DNA of 64,000 bases from Cupriavidus basilensis (GCF_000876015.1 NZ_BBQM01000020.1:239249-303248), one strand, 5' to 3'. Shown: positions 7,792-17,503, counted from the stretch's first letter. Numbers and translations: made by a program. Notes: generated by a model from the letters alone, not told the origin.

Positions 7792-9783
7792 ATGCAACAT
7801 CCGAATGTGAATACCTTGTCCGATTCCGTTGATCAAGACGTCCGCCCGGCGGATGCGCCGGCCGGCGATGCCGGCGATGCCGGCAATGGCACCGAAGGCG
7901 CACCGCGCCGCAAAGGCCTGCGCCGCGGCCTGCGCAATCTGGTGGCCACGCGCCGCCAGGCCGCGCAGGACCGCGAGGGCGGCCGTCCCGCGGACGGCGA
8001 GCCGGCCGCGGCCGGCGCCGAGGCGGGCGCGGCCGATGGCCAGCCGCGCGGCGACGGCGTCCGCAAGGGCCGCACCCGCGGCAAGCGCAAGCCCGCCGAC
8101 GGCGAGATGGCGCAGGCCGGCGAGCAGGGCGAGCGCCCGGCCCAGCGCGGCCGCCGCGCGCCCGGCGCGGATGCCGCCGGCACCGATGCGGGCGGCGAGG
8201 CCGCCGGCGAACGCCAGCGCGACGGCGCCCGCGCCAACCCGAACGGCGCGCGCAAGCGCAAGCCGCAGCAGGGCCAGCAGGCGCAGGGCGCGGGCCGCCG
8301 CGGCGGCGCCGAGGGCCAGCAAGGCCAGCCACAGGGCGGTGCCCGCCCGGCGGGCCAGGGTGGCAAGGGCGGCAAGGGCAAGGGCGGCGCGCAGCGCCAG
8401 GCCCCGGGCGCGGCCGACAAGGCACCGGCGGCCGCCGCGGTCAGCGGCGAAGACCTGTTCCGCTTCGTGATTTCCGGGCAGTACGACCAGGAAGACGCGG
8501 GCAGCGCGCGCGCCAAGGCCAAGCCGGTGCGCGAACTGTCGGCCGACGACGACGCGCCCAAGCTGCACAAGGTGCTCGCCGAGGGCGGCCTGGGCTCGCG
8601 CCGCGAGATGGAAGAACTGATCCTGCAGGGGCGCGTCTCGGTCAACGGCCTGCCGGCCCACATCGGCCAGCGCATCCTGCCGGCCGACCAGGTCCGCGTC
8701 AACGGCAAGCTGATCCACCGCCGCGTGTCGACCAAGCCGCCGCGCGTGCTGCTGTACCACAAGCCGGCCGGCGAGATCGTCAGTCAGTCGGACCCGGAAG
8801 GCCGTCCGACCGTGTTCGACAGCCTGCCGCGCATCAAGGCGGGCAAGTGGGTGGCCGTGGGCCGCCTCGACTTCAACACCGAAGGCCTGCTGATCTTCAC
8901 GTCCTCCGGCGACATCGCCAACAAGTTCATGCACCCGCGCTACGGCGTGGAGCGCGAATACGCGGTGCGCACGCTGGGCGAACTGGCCGAGGCCGACCGC
9001 CAGCGCCTGCTGCACGGCATCAAGCTCGACGACGGCGAGGCCAATTTCCTGCGCATCGCCGACGGCGGCGGCGAAGGCATCAACCACTGGTATCACGTGG
9101 CGCTGACCGAAGGCCGCAACCGCGAAGTGCGCCGCATGTTCGAGGCCGTGGGCCTGACCGTGTCGCGCCTGATCCGCACGCGCTACGGCCAGTTCCTGCT
9201 GCCGCGCGGCCTCAAGCGCGGCCGCTGGCAGGAGCTCGCCGCCGACGACGTGCGCGCGCTGATGGCCTCGATCGGCCTGAAGGCGCCCGCGAAGGGCGAC
9301 GGCCAGCCCAAGGGCGGCAGCAGCAAGGTCACCGGGCGCAAGGCGCGCACCGAGGCGGCCATCGCCGGCATGCCGATGCCGACCGGCATGGACGGCCTGC
9401 CGCGCGTGAACCGCAGCAACGGCCCGCGCGGCAGCGGCGCCGGCCGCGGCCAGCCGGACCCGATGCAGACCTCGATGGGCTACATCGGCGGCCCGACCCT
9501 GCTGACCTCGCACACCACCAAGCTGGGCGGCGCCGCGGCAGGCCTGCCGCGCGGCCCCGGCGGCATGGGTGGCATGGGCGGCGGGGCTGGCGGCCGGGGC
9601 GGCCGCGGTGCCCGCAGCGGTGGCATGGGCGGCATGGGTGGTCTCGGCGGCATGGGCGGCGGCCAGGGCCGCGGGCCGCGCCGCGGCGGCGGCGGCGAGG
9701 TCAACGGCAATGTGATGCCGCAGGCCGGCAAGGCTGGCGGCAATCGCCGCCCGCGCGGCGGCGGCCGGGACGGCAACCGCTGA
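7792..9783 (+). CDS. rluB: 23S rRNA pseudouridine synthase RluB with long low-complexity ends
   Basis: 663 residues. Residues 1-225 are Arg/Ala/Gly/Asp-rich and disordered. An S4 RNA-binding domain (about 258-310, KLHKVLAEGGLGSRREMEE) precedes the RluB/RluE catalytic domain with GRLDFNTEGLL, whose aspartate is D360. The C-terminal 200 residues contain repeated GGMGG and RGG-like stretches. RluB modifies U2605 (E. coli numbering) of 23S rRNA. Core length matches the family; both ends are extensions. The ATG at 7792 is the first in frame after scpB; a later start within the extension cannot be excluded. Confidence 0.93.
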   Translation: MQHPNVNTLSDSVDQDVRPADAPAGDAGDAGNGTEGAPRRKGLRRGLRNLVATRRQAAQDREGGRPADGEPAAAGAEAGAADGQPRGDGVRKGRTRGKRKPADGEMAQAGEQGERPAQRGRRAPGADAAGTDAGGEAAGERQRDGARANPNGARKRKPQQGQQAQGAGRRGGAEGQQGQPQGGARPAGQGGKGGKGKGGAQRQAPGAADKAPAAAAVSGEDLFRFVISGQYDQEDAGSARAKAKPVRELSADDDAPKLHKVLAEGGLGSRREMEELILQGRVSVNGLPAHIGQRILPADQVRVNGKLIHRRVSTKPPRVLLYHKPAGEIVSQSDPEGRPTVFDSLPRIKAGKWVAVGRLDFNTEGLLIFTSSGDIANKFMHPRYGVEREYAVRTLGELAEADRQRLLHGIKLDDGEANFLRIADGGGEGINHWYHVALTEGRNREVRRMFEAVGLTVSRLIRTRYGQFLLPRGLKRGRWQELAADDVRALMASIGLKAPAKGDGQPKGGSSKVTGRKARTEAAIAGMPMPTGMDGLPRVNRSNGPRGSGAGRGQPDPMQTSMGYIGGPTLLTSHTTKLGGAAAGLPRGPGGMGGMGGGAGGRGGRGARSGGMGGMGGLGGMGGGQGRGPRRGGGGEVNGNVMPQAGKAGGNRRPRGGGRDGNR

Positions 9784-9876
9784 CGCCTTCTGGTGCAGGA
9801 TGGCCGGCGCGCAGGCCGGGATGGGGCGAAGTGCGGTGCGTGCCGCTCGCCCGTCCGGGTTCTCCCGGCTATCTCT

Positions 9877-9905
9877 TTGCCTTTTGCACCGCGACGGCGT
9901 ATAAT
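9877..9905 (+). promoter_or_regulatory. strong sigma-70 promoter of the rimP-nusA-infB operon
   Basis: TTGCCT (9877-9882), a 17-bp spacer and a perfect TATAAT (9900-9905). It lies about 220 bp upstream of rimP and directly in front of the attenuator hairpins. Confidence 0.85.
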
Positions 9906-9923
9906 CCAAGTCTATTCAAAAGT

Positions 9924-9973
9924 CATCCTGAAAAAGGATGGGCGAATGATGGGCATTGCGCCCATTTTTTTTT
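9924..9973 (+). ncRNA. rimP-leader-like transcription attenuator
   Basis: Just after the TATAAT box come two hairpins. CATCCT/AGGATG is at 9924-9929 and 9935-9940. ATGGGC/GCCCAT is at 9949-9954 and 9960-9965, ending in nine Ts (9965-9973), a complete intrinsic terminator about 150 nt before rimP. Position and layout fit the described 'rimP leader' attenuator family. The product of early termination would be a roughly 60-nt RNA. The trigger is unknown; NusA itself, encoded in the operon, is an obvious candidate (inference). Confidence 0.75.
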
Positions 9974-10128
9974 GGTTCGCCCAATCCGCATGCGTGCCGT
10001 CCTCGCACGGCGCGCCGGTCGGGGTGACGGGCAGGCAAGCAGGCTGCGAAGCCGCCTTCGGCAAGAAGGGCGGCGATGCCGGTGGGCTGGGTCTGCCACG
10101 GTATTGATGGCCATTATTCGGGAATACA

Positions 10129-10617
10129 GTGCATCTGGCAGATTTGATCGAAACCACCCTGAACGGCATGGGGTACGAGCTGGTTGAGCTCGAGCGCGCT
10201 CCGGGCGGACTGATGCGCGTCTATATCGATCAGCCTGAAACCGGGATCGTCATCGAGGATTGCGAAAAGGTAAGCCGTCAGCTGACGCACGTGCTTACGG
10301 TCGAGAACATCGACTACGAACGCCTCGAGGTGTCCTCGCCGGGGCTGGACCGGCCGCTCAAGAAACTGGCTGACTACGTCCGCTTCGCGGGCCAGGAGGC
10401 CAGGGTCACGCTGCGCCTGCCGGTCAACGGTCAGAAGAACTTCGTCGGCATCCTGCAGGCGCCCACCGGCGAGCCCGGGGCGGAGCAGGTCGGCCTGGAG
10501 TTCGAAGGCAAGGACGGCACGGCACTGCTGGAATTCGCCATATCCGATGTCGATCGCGCACGCCTGGTGCCGGTGATCGACTTCAAAGGAAATCAGAAAA
10601 AAGGGAACAAGCAATGA
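10129..10617 (+). CDS. rimP: ribosome maturation factor RimP
   Basis: 162 residues from a GTG at 10129. Two domains typical of RimP (YhbC): the N-terminal alpha-beta domain with GYELVELERAPGG and the SSPGLDRPLKK motif near residue 65-75, then an Sm-like C-terminal domain ending in a Lys-rich tail. It acts in 30S subunit assembly. The stop overlaps the nusA start (ATGA, 10614-10617), so translation is coupled. Confidence 0.97.
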   Translation: MHLADLIETTLNGMGYELVELERAPGGLMRVYIDQPETGIVIEDCEKVSRQLTHVLTVENIDYERLEVSSPGLDRPLKKLADYVRFAGQEARVTLRLPVNGQKNFVGILQAPTGEPGAEQVGLEFEGKDGTALLEFAISDVDRARLVPVIDFKGNQKKGNKQ

Positions 10618-12089
10618 GCCGCGAAGTTCTGTTGCTCGTCGATGCGCTTGCGCGTGAGAAGAACGTCGACAAGGATGTGGTATTCGGTGCGCTGGAAGCG
10701 GCACTCGCTTCGGCAACCAAGAAGCGTTTCGAGGAAGACGTGGACATCCGCGTCGCCATCGATCGCGAATCCGGCGAGCATGAAACGTTCCGCCGCTGGC
10801 TCGTGGTCCCCGATGAACAGGGCCTGCAGGAGCCGGACAAGCAGATCCTGATGTTCGAAGCGCGCGAGCAGAACCCGGATATCCAGCTCGACGACTATAT
10901 TGAGGAACAGATCGAGTCGGTCGAGTTCGGCCGCATCGGCGCGCAGGCCGCCAAGCAGGTGATCCTGCAGAAGATCCGCGACGCCGAGCGCGAGCAGATC
11001 CTCAACGATTACCTCGACCGCGGCGAAAAGGTCATGACCGGCACGGTCAAGCGCGCCGACAAGAAGGGCCTGATCGTGGAGTCCGGCCGCGTGGAAGCGC
11101 TGCTGGCCCGCGACCAGATCATCCCGAAGGAAAACCTGCGCACCGGCGACCGCGTGCGCGCCTACATCCTGAACGTGGACCGCACCGCGCGCGGCCCGCA
11201 GATCGAGCTCTCGCGCACCGCGCCCGAGTTCCTGATCAAGCTGTTCGAGAACGAAGTGCCGGAGATGGAGCAGGGCCTGCTGGAGATCAAGGCGGCCGCG
11301 CGCGACCCCGGCGTGCGCGCCAAGATCGCCGTGGTGGCGCATGACAAGCGCATCGACCCGATCGGCACCTGCGTCGGCGTGCGCGGCACGCGGGTGACGG
11401 CGGTGCGCAACGAGATCGGCGGCGAGGCTGTCGACATCGTGCTGTGGTCGGAAGATCCGGCGCAGTTCGTGATCGGCGCGCTGGCCCCGGCACAGGTACA
11501 GTCCATCGTGGTGGACGAGGAAAAGCACAGCATGGACGTGGTGGTCGACGAGGAAAACCTCGCCGTCGCCATCGGCCGCAGCGGGCAGAACGTGCGCCTG
11601 GCGTCCGAACTGACCGGCTGGCAGATCAACATCATGACGCAGGAAGAATCGGCGCAGAAGCAGGCCGAGGAAAGCGACGTGGTGCGCAAGTTGTTCATGG
11701 CCAAGCTGGACGTGGACGAAGAAGTGGCCGACATCCTGATCGACGAAGGATTCTCCACGCTGGAAGAAGTGGCCTACGTGCCCATCAGCGAGATGCTGGA
11801 GATCGATGCCTTCGACGAAGACACCGTCAACGAGCTGCGCAACCGCGCACGCGATGCGCTCCTGACGATGGAACTGGCCCGGGAAGAAAAGGTGGAAGCG
11901 GTGTCGCAGGATCTGCGCTCGCTCGACGGCCTGACCCCGGAACTGATCGGCAAGCTGGCCGAAGGCAATATCCACACGCGTGACGAACTCGCCGAACTGG
12001 CAGTCGACGAACTGGTCGAGATGGTCGGCCTGGGCGAAGAAGAGGCCCGCGCGTTGATCATGAAAGCACGGGAACATTGGTTTAACTGA
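10614..12089 (+). CDS. nusA: transcription termination/antitermination factor NusA
   Basis: 491 residues, full length. N-terminal RNA polymerase-binding domain (about 1-125), S1 domain (about 135-200, GTVKRADKKGLIVESG), two KH domains (about 200-345, with PIGTCVGVRGTRV and AIGRSGQNVRLASELTGW), then two acidic C-terminal repeats ending in GLGEEEARALIMKAREHWF. NusA controls pausing, intrinsic termination and antitermination. It lies in the conserved rimP-nusA-infB operon. Confidence 0.98.
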   Translation: MSREVLLLVDALAREKNVDKDVVFGALEAALASATKKRFEEDVDIRVAIDRESGEHETFRRWLVVPDEQGLQEPDKQILMFEAREQNPDIQLDDYIEEQIESVEFGRIGAQAAKQVILQKIRDAEREQILNDYLDRGEKVMTGTVKRADKKGLIVESGRVEALLARDQIIPKENLRTGDRVRAYILNVDRTARGPQIELSRTAPEFLIKLFENEVPEMEQGLLEIKAAARDPGVRAKIAVVAHDKRIDPIGTCVGVRGTRVTAVRNEIGGEAVDIVLWSEDPAQFVIGALAPAQVQSIVVDEEKHSMDVVVDEENLAVAIGRSGQNVRLASELTGWQINIMTQEESAQKQAEESDVVRKLFMAKLDVDEEVADILIDEGFSTLEEVAYVPISEMLEIDAFDEDTVNELRNRARDALLTMELAREEKVEAVSQDLRSLDGLTPELIGKLAEGNIHTRDELAELAVDELVEMVGLGEEEARALIMKAREHWFN

Positions 12090-12173
12090 GGGACACGCCC
12101 GGACCGACCGGCCTGGGCGCGTATTCCGCACACGACTGTCCCGACGTATAAACCGAGCATTGAAAGGGTTTGA

Positions 12174-15077
12174 ATGGCAAGCACAACAGTTGCCCAACTG
12201 GCCGCAGAACTGAGCCGCAGCGCAGCTGCCCTGCTGGAACAATTGCAGGCAGCTGGGGTGGGCAAGGTGACGCCTGAAGACATCATCACCGAATCCGACA
12301 AGACCAGGTTGCTGGACTACCTCAAGCGTTCGCACGGGCAGGCCGACGACAGCGCGCGCAAGAAGATCACGCTGACCAAGCGCGAGACTTCCGAGATCCG
12401 CCAGGCCGATTCGACCGGCAAGACGCGCACGGTACAGGTCGAGGTGCGCAAGAAGCGCGTCCTGATCAAGCGTGACGAGGCCTCGCCCGAGGGCGCCGCC
12501 GATGGCCAGGATGGTGCCGACCAGCAGGCCGACGCCGCCGAACAGGCGCGCCAGGAAGAGGAGGCCCGTCTGCAGGCAGAGCAGCTGGCGCGCCAGGAAG
12601 CCGAGCTGAAGGCCCGCCAGGAAGCGGCCGAACGCGAGGAAGCCGAACGCCGCGCCAAGCAGGAAGCGCTCGAAGCCGAGGAACGCCGCCAGGCCGAGCT
12701 CGCCGCCCGCAAGGCGGAAGAGGAAGCCGCCGCGCTGCGCGCCGCGGCTGCCACGGCCGCGCCCGAGGACGACGATTCGCGCAAGAAGGCCGAGGACGAC
12801 AAGGCTCGCCTTGCCGCCGAGCGCGCCGCCGCGCAGAAGGCCGCCGACCAGGCCAAGGAAGCCGCCGACAAGGCCCGTGCCGAGCAGGACGCCGCGCGCA
12901 AGCGCCGCGAAGCCGCCGAGGCCGAGGCCCGCGCCATCCAGCAGATGCTGAATGCGCCGGCGCGCGTGCTCAAGGCGCCGTCCGAACGCAAGGCCGAGGA
13001 AAAGAAGGCCGAGCAGACCGGCACGCTGCACAAGCCGGTCAAGGCGCCTGGCACCGAGACCAAGAAGGAAGAGAAGAAGCCGGCCACCACGGCTGCCACC
13101 GCCACCACCACGGTCGACAAGAAGACCGGCAAGGTGGTGAAGGCCGGCACGTCGTCGACCTGGCAGGACGAAGGCTCGAAGAAGAAGGGCAGCGGCCTGA
13201 AGACGCGCGGCGATTCGTCGGGCGGCGTGGGCGGCTGGCGCGGTGGTCCGCGTGGCCGTGGCAACCGCCACCAGCAGGACGACCGCGGCACCAACTTCCA
13301 GGCGCCGACCGAACCCGTGGTGCGCGAAGTGCACGTCCCCGAAACCATTTCGGTGGCCGATCTCGCCCACAAGATGGCCGTCAAGGCATCCGAGGTCATC
13401 AAGCAGATGATGAAGCTCGGCCAGATGGTGACCATCAACCAGGTGCTGGACCAGGAAACCGCCATGATCGTGGTGGAAGAAATGGGCCACAAGGCGTTCG
13501 CCGCCAAGCTCGACGATCCGGAAGCGCTGCTGGTGGTGGATGGCGAGGAGCACACCGACGCCGAGCAGCTGCCGCGTCCGCCGGTCGTGACCGTGATGGG
13601 CCACGTCGACCACGGCAAGACCTCGCTGCTGGACTACATCCGCCGCGCCAAGGTCGCCGCGGGCGAAGCCGGCGGCATCACGCAGCACATCGGCGCCTAC
13701 CACGTGGAAACCGAGCGTGGCGTGATCACCTTCCTCGACACCCCGGGTCACGAGGCCTTCACGGCCATGCGTGCGCGCGGTGCCAAGGCAACCGACATCG
13801 TCATCCTGGTGGTGGCCGCCGACGACGGCGTGATGCCGCAGACCAAGGAAGCCATCGCCCACGCCAAGGCGGCGGGCGTGCCCATCGTGGTGGCGATCAA
13901 CAAGATCGACAAGCCCGAAGCCAACCCGGACCGCGTCAAGCAGGAACTGGTGGCCGAGCAGGTGCTGCCGGAAGAATACGGCGGCGACTCGCCGTTCGTG
14001 CCGGTGTCCGCCAAGACCGGCGCCGGCATCGACGAGCTGCTCGAGCAGGTGCTGCTGCAGGCCGAAGTGCTGGAACTGAAGGCGCCGGTGGACGCCCCGG
14101 CCAAGGGCCTGGTGGTGGAAGCCCAGCTCGACAAGGGCAAGGGCCCGATCGCGACCATCCTCGTCACCAGCGGCACGCTCAAGCGTGGCGACGTGGTGCT
14201 GGCCGGCAGCGCCTACGGCCGCGTGCGCGCCATGCTGGACGAAACCGGCAAGCCGACCAAGGAAGCCGGTCCCTCGATTCCGGTCGAGATCCAGGGCCTG
14301 TCCGAAGTGCCGGCCGCCGGCGAGGAAGTGCTGGTGCTGCCCGACGAGCGCAAGGCGCGCGAAATCGCGCTGTTCCGCCAGGGCAAGTTCCGCGACGTCA
14401 AGCTGGCCAAGCAGCAGGCGGCCAAGCTGGAGACCATGCTGGAGCAGATGAGCGAAGGCGAAGTGCAGACGCTGCCGCTGATCGTCAAGGCCGACGTGCA
14501 GGGTTCGCAGGAAGCGCTGGTGCAGTCGCTGCAGAAGCTCTCCACCGACGAAGTGCGAGTGCAGATCGTGCACGGCGGCGTGGGCGGCATCTCGGAGTCG
14601 GACGTCAACCTGGCCACGGCCTCGAAGGCGGTCATCATCGGCTTCAACGTGCGTGCCGACGCCGGCGCGCGCAAGCTGGCCGAGAACAACGGCATCGACA
14701 TCCGCTACTACAACATCATTTACGATGCGGTGGACGAGATCAAGGCGGCGATGTCGGGCATGCTGGCGCCGGAAAAGCGCGAGGTCACGCTCGGCACGGT
14801 CGAGGTGCGCCAGGTGTTCCGCGTGCCGAAGATCGGTGCGGTGGCCGGCTGTATGGTCACCGACGGCGTGGTCAAGCGGACCTCCCTGGTGCGGGTGCTG
14901 CGCAACAACGTGGTCATCCATACCGGCGAGCTCGATTCGCTCAAGCGCTTCAAGGACGACGTCAAGGAAGTCAAGCAAGGCTTCGAGTGCGGCCTGTCGA
15001 TCAAGAACTTCAACGACGTTCAGGAAGGCGACCAGCTCGAAGTGTATGAAATCACCGAGGTGGCGCGCACGCTGTAA
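12174..15077 (+). CDS. infB: translation initiation factor IF-2
   Basis: 967 residues. The long N-terminal region holds an IF2_N motif, a highly charged coiled-coil (about 120-270, Ala/Glu/Arg repeats) and a second IF2_N-like domain near residue 390. The G domain starts at 476 (GHVDHGKT, 476-483) and continues with DTPGHEAF and NKIDKPEAN. Domains II, III and C2 follow. IF-2 delivers initiator tRNA to the 30S subunit. It starts 84 bp after nusA. Confidence 0.98.
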   Translation: MASTTVAQLAAELSRSAAALLEQLQAAGVGKVTPEDIITESDKTRLLDYLKRSHGQADDSARKKITLTKRETSEIRQADSTGKTRTVQVEVRKKRVLIKRDEASPEGAADGQDGADQQADAAEQARQEEEARLQAEQLARQEAELKARQEAAEREEAERRAKQEALEAEERRQAELAARKAEEEAAALRAAAATAAPEDDDSRKKAEDDKARLAAERAAAQKAADQAKEAADKARAEQDAARKRREAAEAEARAIQQMLNAPARVLKAPSERKAEEKKAEQTGTLHKPVKAPGTETKKEEKKPATTAATATTTVDKKTGKVVKAGTSSTWQDEGSKKKGSGLKTRGDSSGGVGGWRGGPRGRGNRHQQDDRGTNFQAPTEPVVREVHVPETISVADLAHKMAVKASEVIKQMMKLGQMVTINQVLDQETAMIVVEEMGHKAFAAKLDDPEALLVVDGEEHTDAEQLPRPPVVTVMGHVDHGKTSLLDYIRRAKVAAGEAGGITQHIGAYHVETERGVITFLDTPGHEAFTAMRARGAKATDIVILVVAADDGVMPQTKEAIAHAKAAGVPIVVAINKIDKPEANPDRVKQELVAEQVLPEEYGGDSPFVPVSAKTGAGIDELLEQVLLQAEVLELKAPVDAPAKGLVVEAQLDKGKGPIATILVTSGTLKRGDVVLAGSAYGRVRAMLDETGKPTKEAGPSIPVEIQGLSEVPAAGEEVLVLPDERKAREIALFRQGKFRDVKLAKQQAAKLETMLEQMSEGEVQTLPLIVKADVQGSQEALVQSLQKLSTDEVRVQIVHGGVGGISESDVNLATASKAVIIGFNVRADAGARKLAENNGIDIRYYNIIYDAVDEIKAAMSGMLAPEKREVTLGTVEVRQVFRVPKIGAVAGCMVTDGVVKRTSLVRVLRNNVVIHTGELDSLKRFKDDVKEVKQGFECGLSIKNFNDVQEGDQLEVYEITEVARTL

Positions 15078-15147
15078 GGCGCCGCGCGCGCGGCGGGCCC
15101 CCTTCACGGGCGGGTCCGCCGCGGCCGTCTCGACAAGACCCTATTGA

Positions 15148-15516
15148 ATGGCCAAGAAAGGCAATATCTCCTCCCGCAATCTCCGGATTTCCGACCAGAT
15201 CCAGCGTGACCTGGCCGCGATGATCCAGCGCGAGCTGCGCGACCCCCGCCTGGGGCTCGTCACGCTGCAGTCGGTCACGATGACGCCCGACTACGCGCAC
15301 GCCAAGGTGTATTTCACCGTGCTGGGCGCCGATGCCGCGGTGGCCGAAGGCATCCTCAACGAAAAGGCCGGCTACCTGCATTCGCTGCTGTTCAAGCAGC
15401 TGCATATCCACACCGTGCCGACGCTGCACTTCCACCACGACACCTCGGTCGAGCAGGCCATCGAGATGTCCAAGCTGATCAGCGAAGCCAATTCGACGCG
15501 GGCGAAGGAAGACTGA
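15148..15516 (+). CDS. rbfA: ribosome-binding factor A
   Basis: 122 residues; KH-like fold protein with the family stretch RELRDPRLGLVTLQSVTMTPDYAHAKVYF visible near residues 27-55 and LHFHHDTSVEQAIEMSKLI near the end. It binds the 30S subunit and is needed for 16S rRNA 5'-end maturation and cold adaptation. It follows infB after 70 bp, and an intrinsic terminator follows it. Confidence 0.97.
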   Translation: MAKKGNISSRNLRISDQIQRDLAAMIQRELRDPRLGLVTLQSVTMTPDYAHAKVYFTVLGADAAVAEGILNEKAGYLHSLLFKQLHIHTVPTLHFHHDTSVEQAIEMSKLISEANSTRAKED

Positions 15517-15520
15517 ACCG

Positions 15521-15547
15521 GCGGCCCGTTGAAACGGGCCGTTTTTC
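15521..15547 (+). terminator. intrinsic terminator after rbfA
   Basis: A GGCCCG/CGGGCC stem directly after the rbfA stop is followed by a GTTTTT tract. It probably ends or attenuates the rimP-nusA-infB-rbfA transcript before truB. Confidence 0.75.
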
Positions 15548-15561
15548 CGTCCGCGCCGGCG

Positions 15562-15589
15562 TCATCCGCTTCATCCGCTTCATCCGCTT
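15562..15589. repeat. 9-bp tandem repeat TCATCCGCT x3
   Basis: Three near-perfect head-to-tail copies in the short gap between the terminator and truB. No function is evident; it is similar in style to the AGCGCAACA repeat at 4224. Confidence 0.8.
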
Positions 15590-15614
15590 CGTTCGTTCCG
15601 CCCGCTCTCCCGTC

Positions 15615-16562
15615 ATGACCGATCCGAAAACCAACCGCCCGCCCCGGCAGCCGCGCCGCGAGGTGCACGGCGTGCTGCTGCTCGACAAGCCGCTCGGCCT
15701 GTCGTCCAACGACGCGCTGGTGCGCGCCAAGCGCATGCTGCGCGCGCTCAAGGCCGGCCACACCGGCACGCTCGACCCGCTCGCCACCGGCCTGCTGCCG
15801 CTGTGCTTCGGCGAGGCCACCAAGTTCTCGCAGGACCTGCTCGAAGCCGACAAGACCTACGAGGCCGCGGTGCGCCTGGGCATCCGCACCGCCACCGGCG
15901 ACGCCGAAGGCGAGGTGATCGCCGAGCGCGCGGTGACGTGCGACGCCGACGCGCTGCGCACGGCCATCGCGCGCTTCACCGGCGAGATCGAGCAGGTGCC
16001 GCCGATGCACTCGGCGCTCAAGAAAGACGGCAAGCCGCTCTACGAATACGCCCGCGCGGGCCAGACCGTGGAGCGCGCCGCGCGCCGCGTGACCATTCAC
16101 GAGATCGCGCTGCTCGACTGCGGCCTGCCGCAGGCGCCCACCTTCACCATGCGCGTGACCTGCAGCAAGGGCACCTATATCCGCACGCTGGCCGAGGACA
16201 TCGGCGAAGCGCTGGGCTGCGGCGCGCACCTCACCGGCCTGCGCCGCACGGCCGTGGGCGACCTGAGCCTGGACGGCGCGGTCACGCTGGAACAGATCGA
16301 CGCCCATGACGACGCCGCGCGCCCCGCGATGCTGGCGCCGGTCGACGCGCTGCTGCAGCGCTGCGCGCCGGTGACGCTGGACGAAGCCGCGGCGGGCCGC
16401 TTCCTGCAGGGCCAGCGCATCGCGCAGCGCGACCTGCCGGCGGGCACCGCGCTGGCCGAGGGCGAACTCGCGCGCGTCTATGGCGGCGAGCCGCAACGCC
16501 TGCTGGGCGTGGCGCGCATGCGCGAAGGGGCGCTGCGGCCGGAGCGGCTGGTCAGGCTTTGA
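15615..16562 (+). CDS. truB: tRNA pseudouridine(55) synthase
   Basis: 315 residues. The TruB signature GHTGTLDPLATGLLP carries the catalytic aspartate D54. RRVTIHEI, the KGTYIRTLAEDIG motif and a C-terminal PUA-like part complete the family length. It makes pseudouridine 55 in the T-loop of tRNAs. It is normally last in this operon; here it lies after a terminator and may have its own promoter. Confidence 0.97.
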   Translation: MTDPKTNRPPRQPRREVHGVLLLDKPLGLSSNDALVRAKRMLRALKAGHTGTLDPLATGLLPLCFGEATKFSQDLLEADKTYEAAVRLGIRTATGDAEGEVIAERAVTCDADALRTAIARFTGEIEQVPPMHSALKKDGKPLYEYARAGQTVERAARRVTIHEIALLDCGLPQAPTFTMRVTCSKGTYIRTLAEDIGEALGCGAHLTGLRRTAVGDLSLDGAVTLEQIDAHDDAARPAMLAPVDALLQRCAPVTLDEAAAGRFLQGQRIAQRDLPAGTALAEGELARVYGGEPQRLLGVARMREGALRPERLVRL

Positions 16563-16753
16563 GCCGGTCCGCAACGCGGGGAACTGGCTGACCAAGTTCA
16601 TTCCGTCATCAACGGTTTGCTCTCCTCTCCCACAAAGTGGGCGATCTGCTGTTCTTCCATCGCAAGTTGCGCTGCCTGGTCACGTGCCGGAATCGCCTGC
16701 TGCCGTAGTCGTGGCGTTGCGCTCCTTGCTGGAAATCTCGGGCGAAGCGAGGC

Positions 16754-17503
16754 TCAAACAGCGAGTGAGCCACCGTCCACGAAGAGTTCGACGCCCGCGA
16801 TGTAGCTGCTCTCGCCGGATGCCAGGAAGAGCACGGCGCGCGCGACTTCGTCCGGCTGCCCCAGGCGGCCGAGCGGCACGATCTGCTTCAGCATGTCTTC
16901 GACTCCCGGACGCGTGTCGAGGTAGCTGCGCATCAGGCGTGTTTCGGTGCCGCCCGGCGAGACCACGTTCACGCGGATGCCACGCTCCTTCAGGTCGGTC
17001 GTCCAGCTTCGCGCGAACGAACGCACCGCCGCCTTGCTCGCGTTGTAGAGCGACTGGTCGGGAAAGCCTTTGCTGCCGGCGACCGAGCCGTTGAGGATTA
17101 CTGCGCCGCCCGCAGTCAGCAGTGGCAAGGCCTTCTGCACAGTGAAAAGCAGGCCACGCACATTCAGGCCGAAGAGGCGGTCGAAGTCCTCTGCGGCGAT
17201 CGTGCCCAGCGGTCGCGGCTCGCCCTCGGCGATGCCGGCGTTGGCAAAAACGACATCCAGCTTGCCGTGCTCGCGCTGGATGCGCTCATAGAGTCGATCA
17301 AGATCCGCGAGGTTCGCGGCGTCTCCCTGCACGCCAATAGCGCCATTGCCGATTTCCCGCACGGCTTCGTCGAGTCGATCCTGTCTGCGTCCGGTGACGT
17401 AGACCTGCGCGCCTTCGGCCGCAAAGAGCTTGGCAGTCGCCAGGCCGATGCCCTCGCTGCCGCCGGTGATCGCCACAACCTTGTTCTCGAATCGCTTGTT
17501 CAT
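16754..17503 (-). CDS. short-chain dehydrogenase/reductase (SDR)
   Basis: 249 residues from the ATG at 17503; the frame is open further upstream but would run through the divergent TetR gene. Classical SDR: cofactor motif TGGSEGIG near the N-terminus, NAG (FANAGIAEG), and the YNASK catalytic Tyr/Lys pair in SLYNASKAAV with the upstream serine in NGSVAGSKG. The C-terminal VDGGSLAV is typical. Substrate unknown. Divergent from a TetR regulator, with two palindromic operators between them, so it is almost surely its regulated target. Confidence 0.92.
   Translation of the reverse strand: MNKRFENKVVAITGGSEGIGLATAKLFAAEGAQVYVTGRRQDRLDEAVREIGNGAIGVQGDAANLADLDRLYERIQREHGKLDVVFANAGIAEGEPRPLGTIAAEDFDRLFGLNVRGLLFTVQKALPLLTAGGAVILNGSVAGSKGFPDQSLYNASKAAVRSFARSWTTDLKERGIRVNVVSPGGTETRLMRSYLDTRPGVEDMLKQIVPLGRLGQPDEVARAVLFLASGESSYIAGVELFVDGGSLAV

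Noticed and set aside
10593..15107. 1504-codon open frame on the minus strand opposite nusA-infB
   Set aside because: Shadow of GC-rich codons; sense-strand NusA and IF-2 are certain and the antisense product is His/Arg-rich low complexity.
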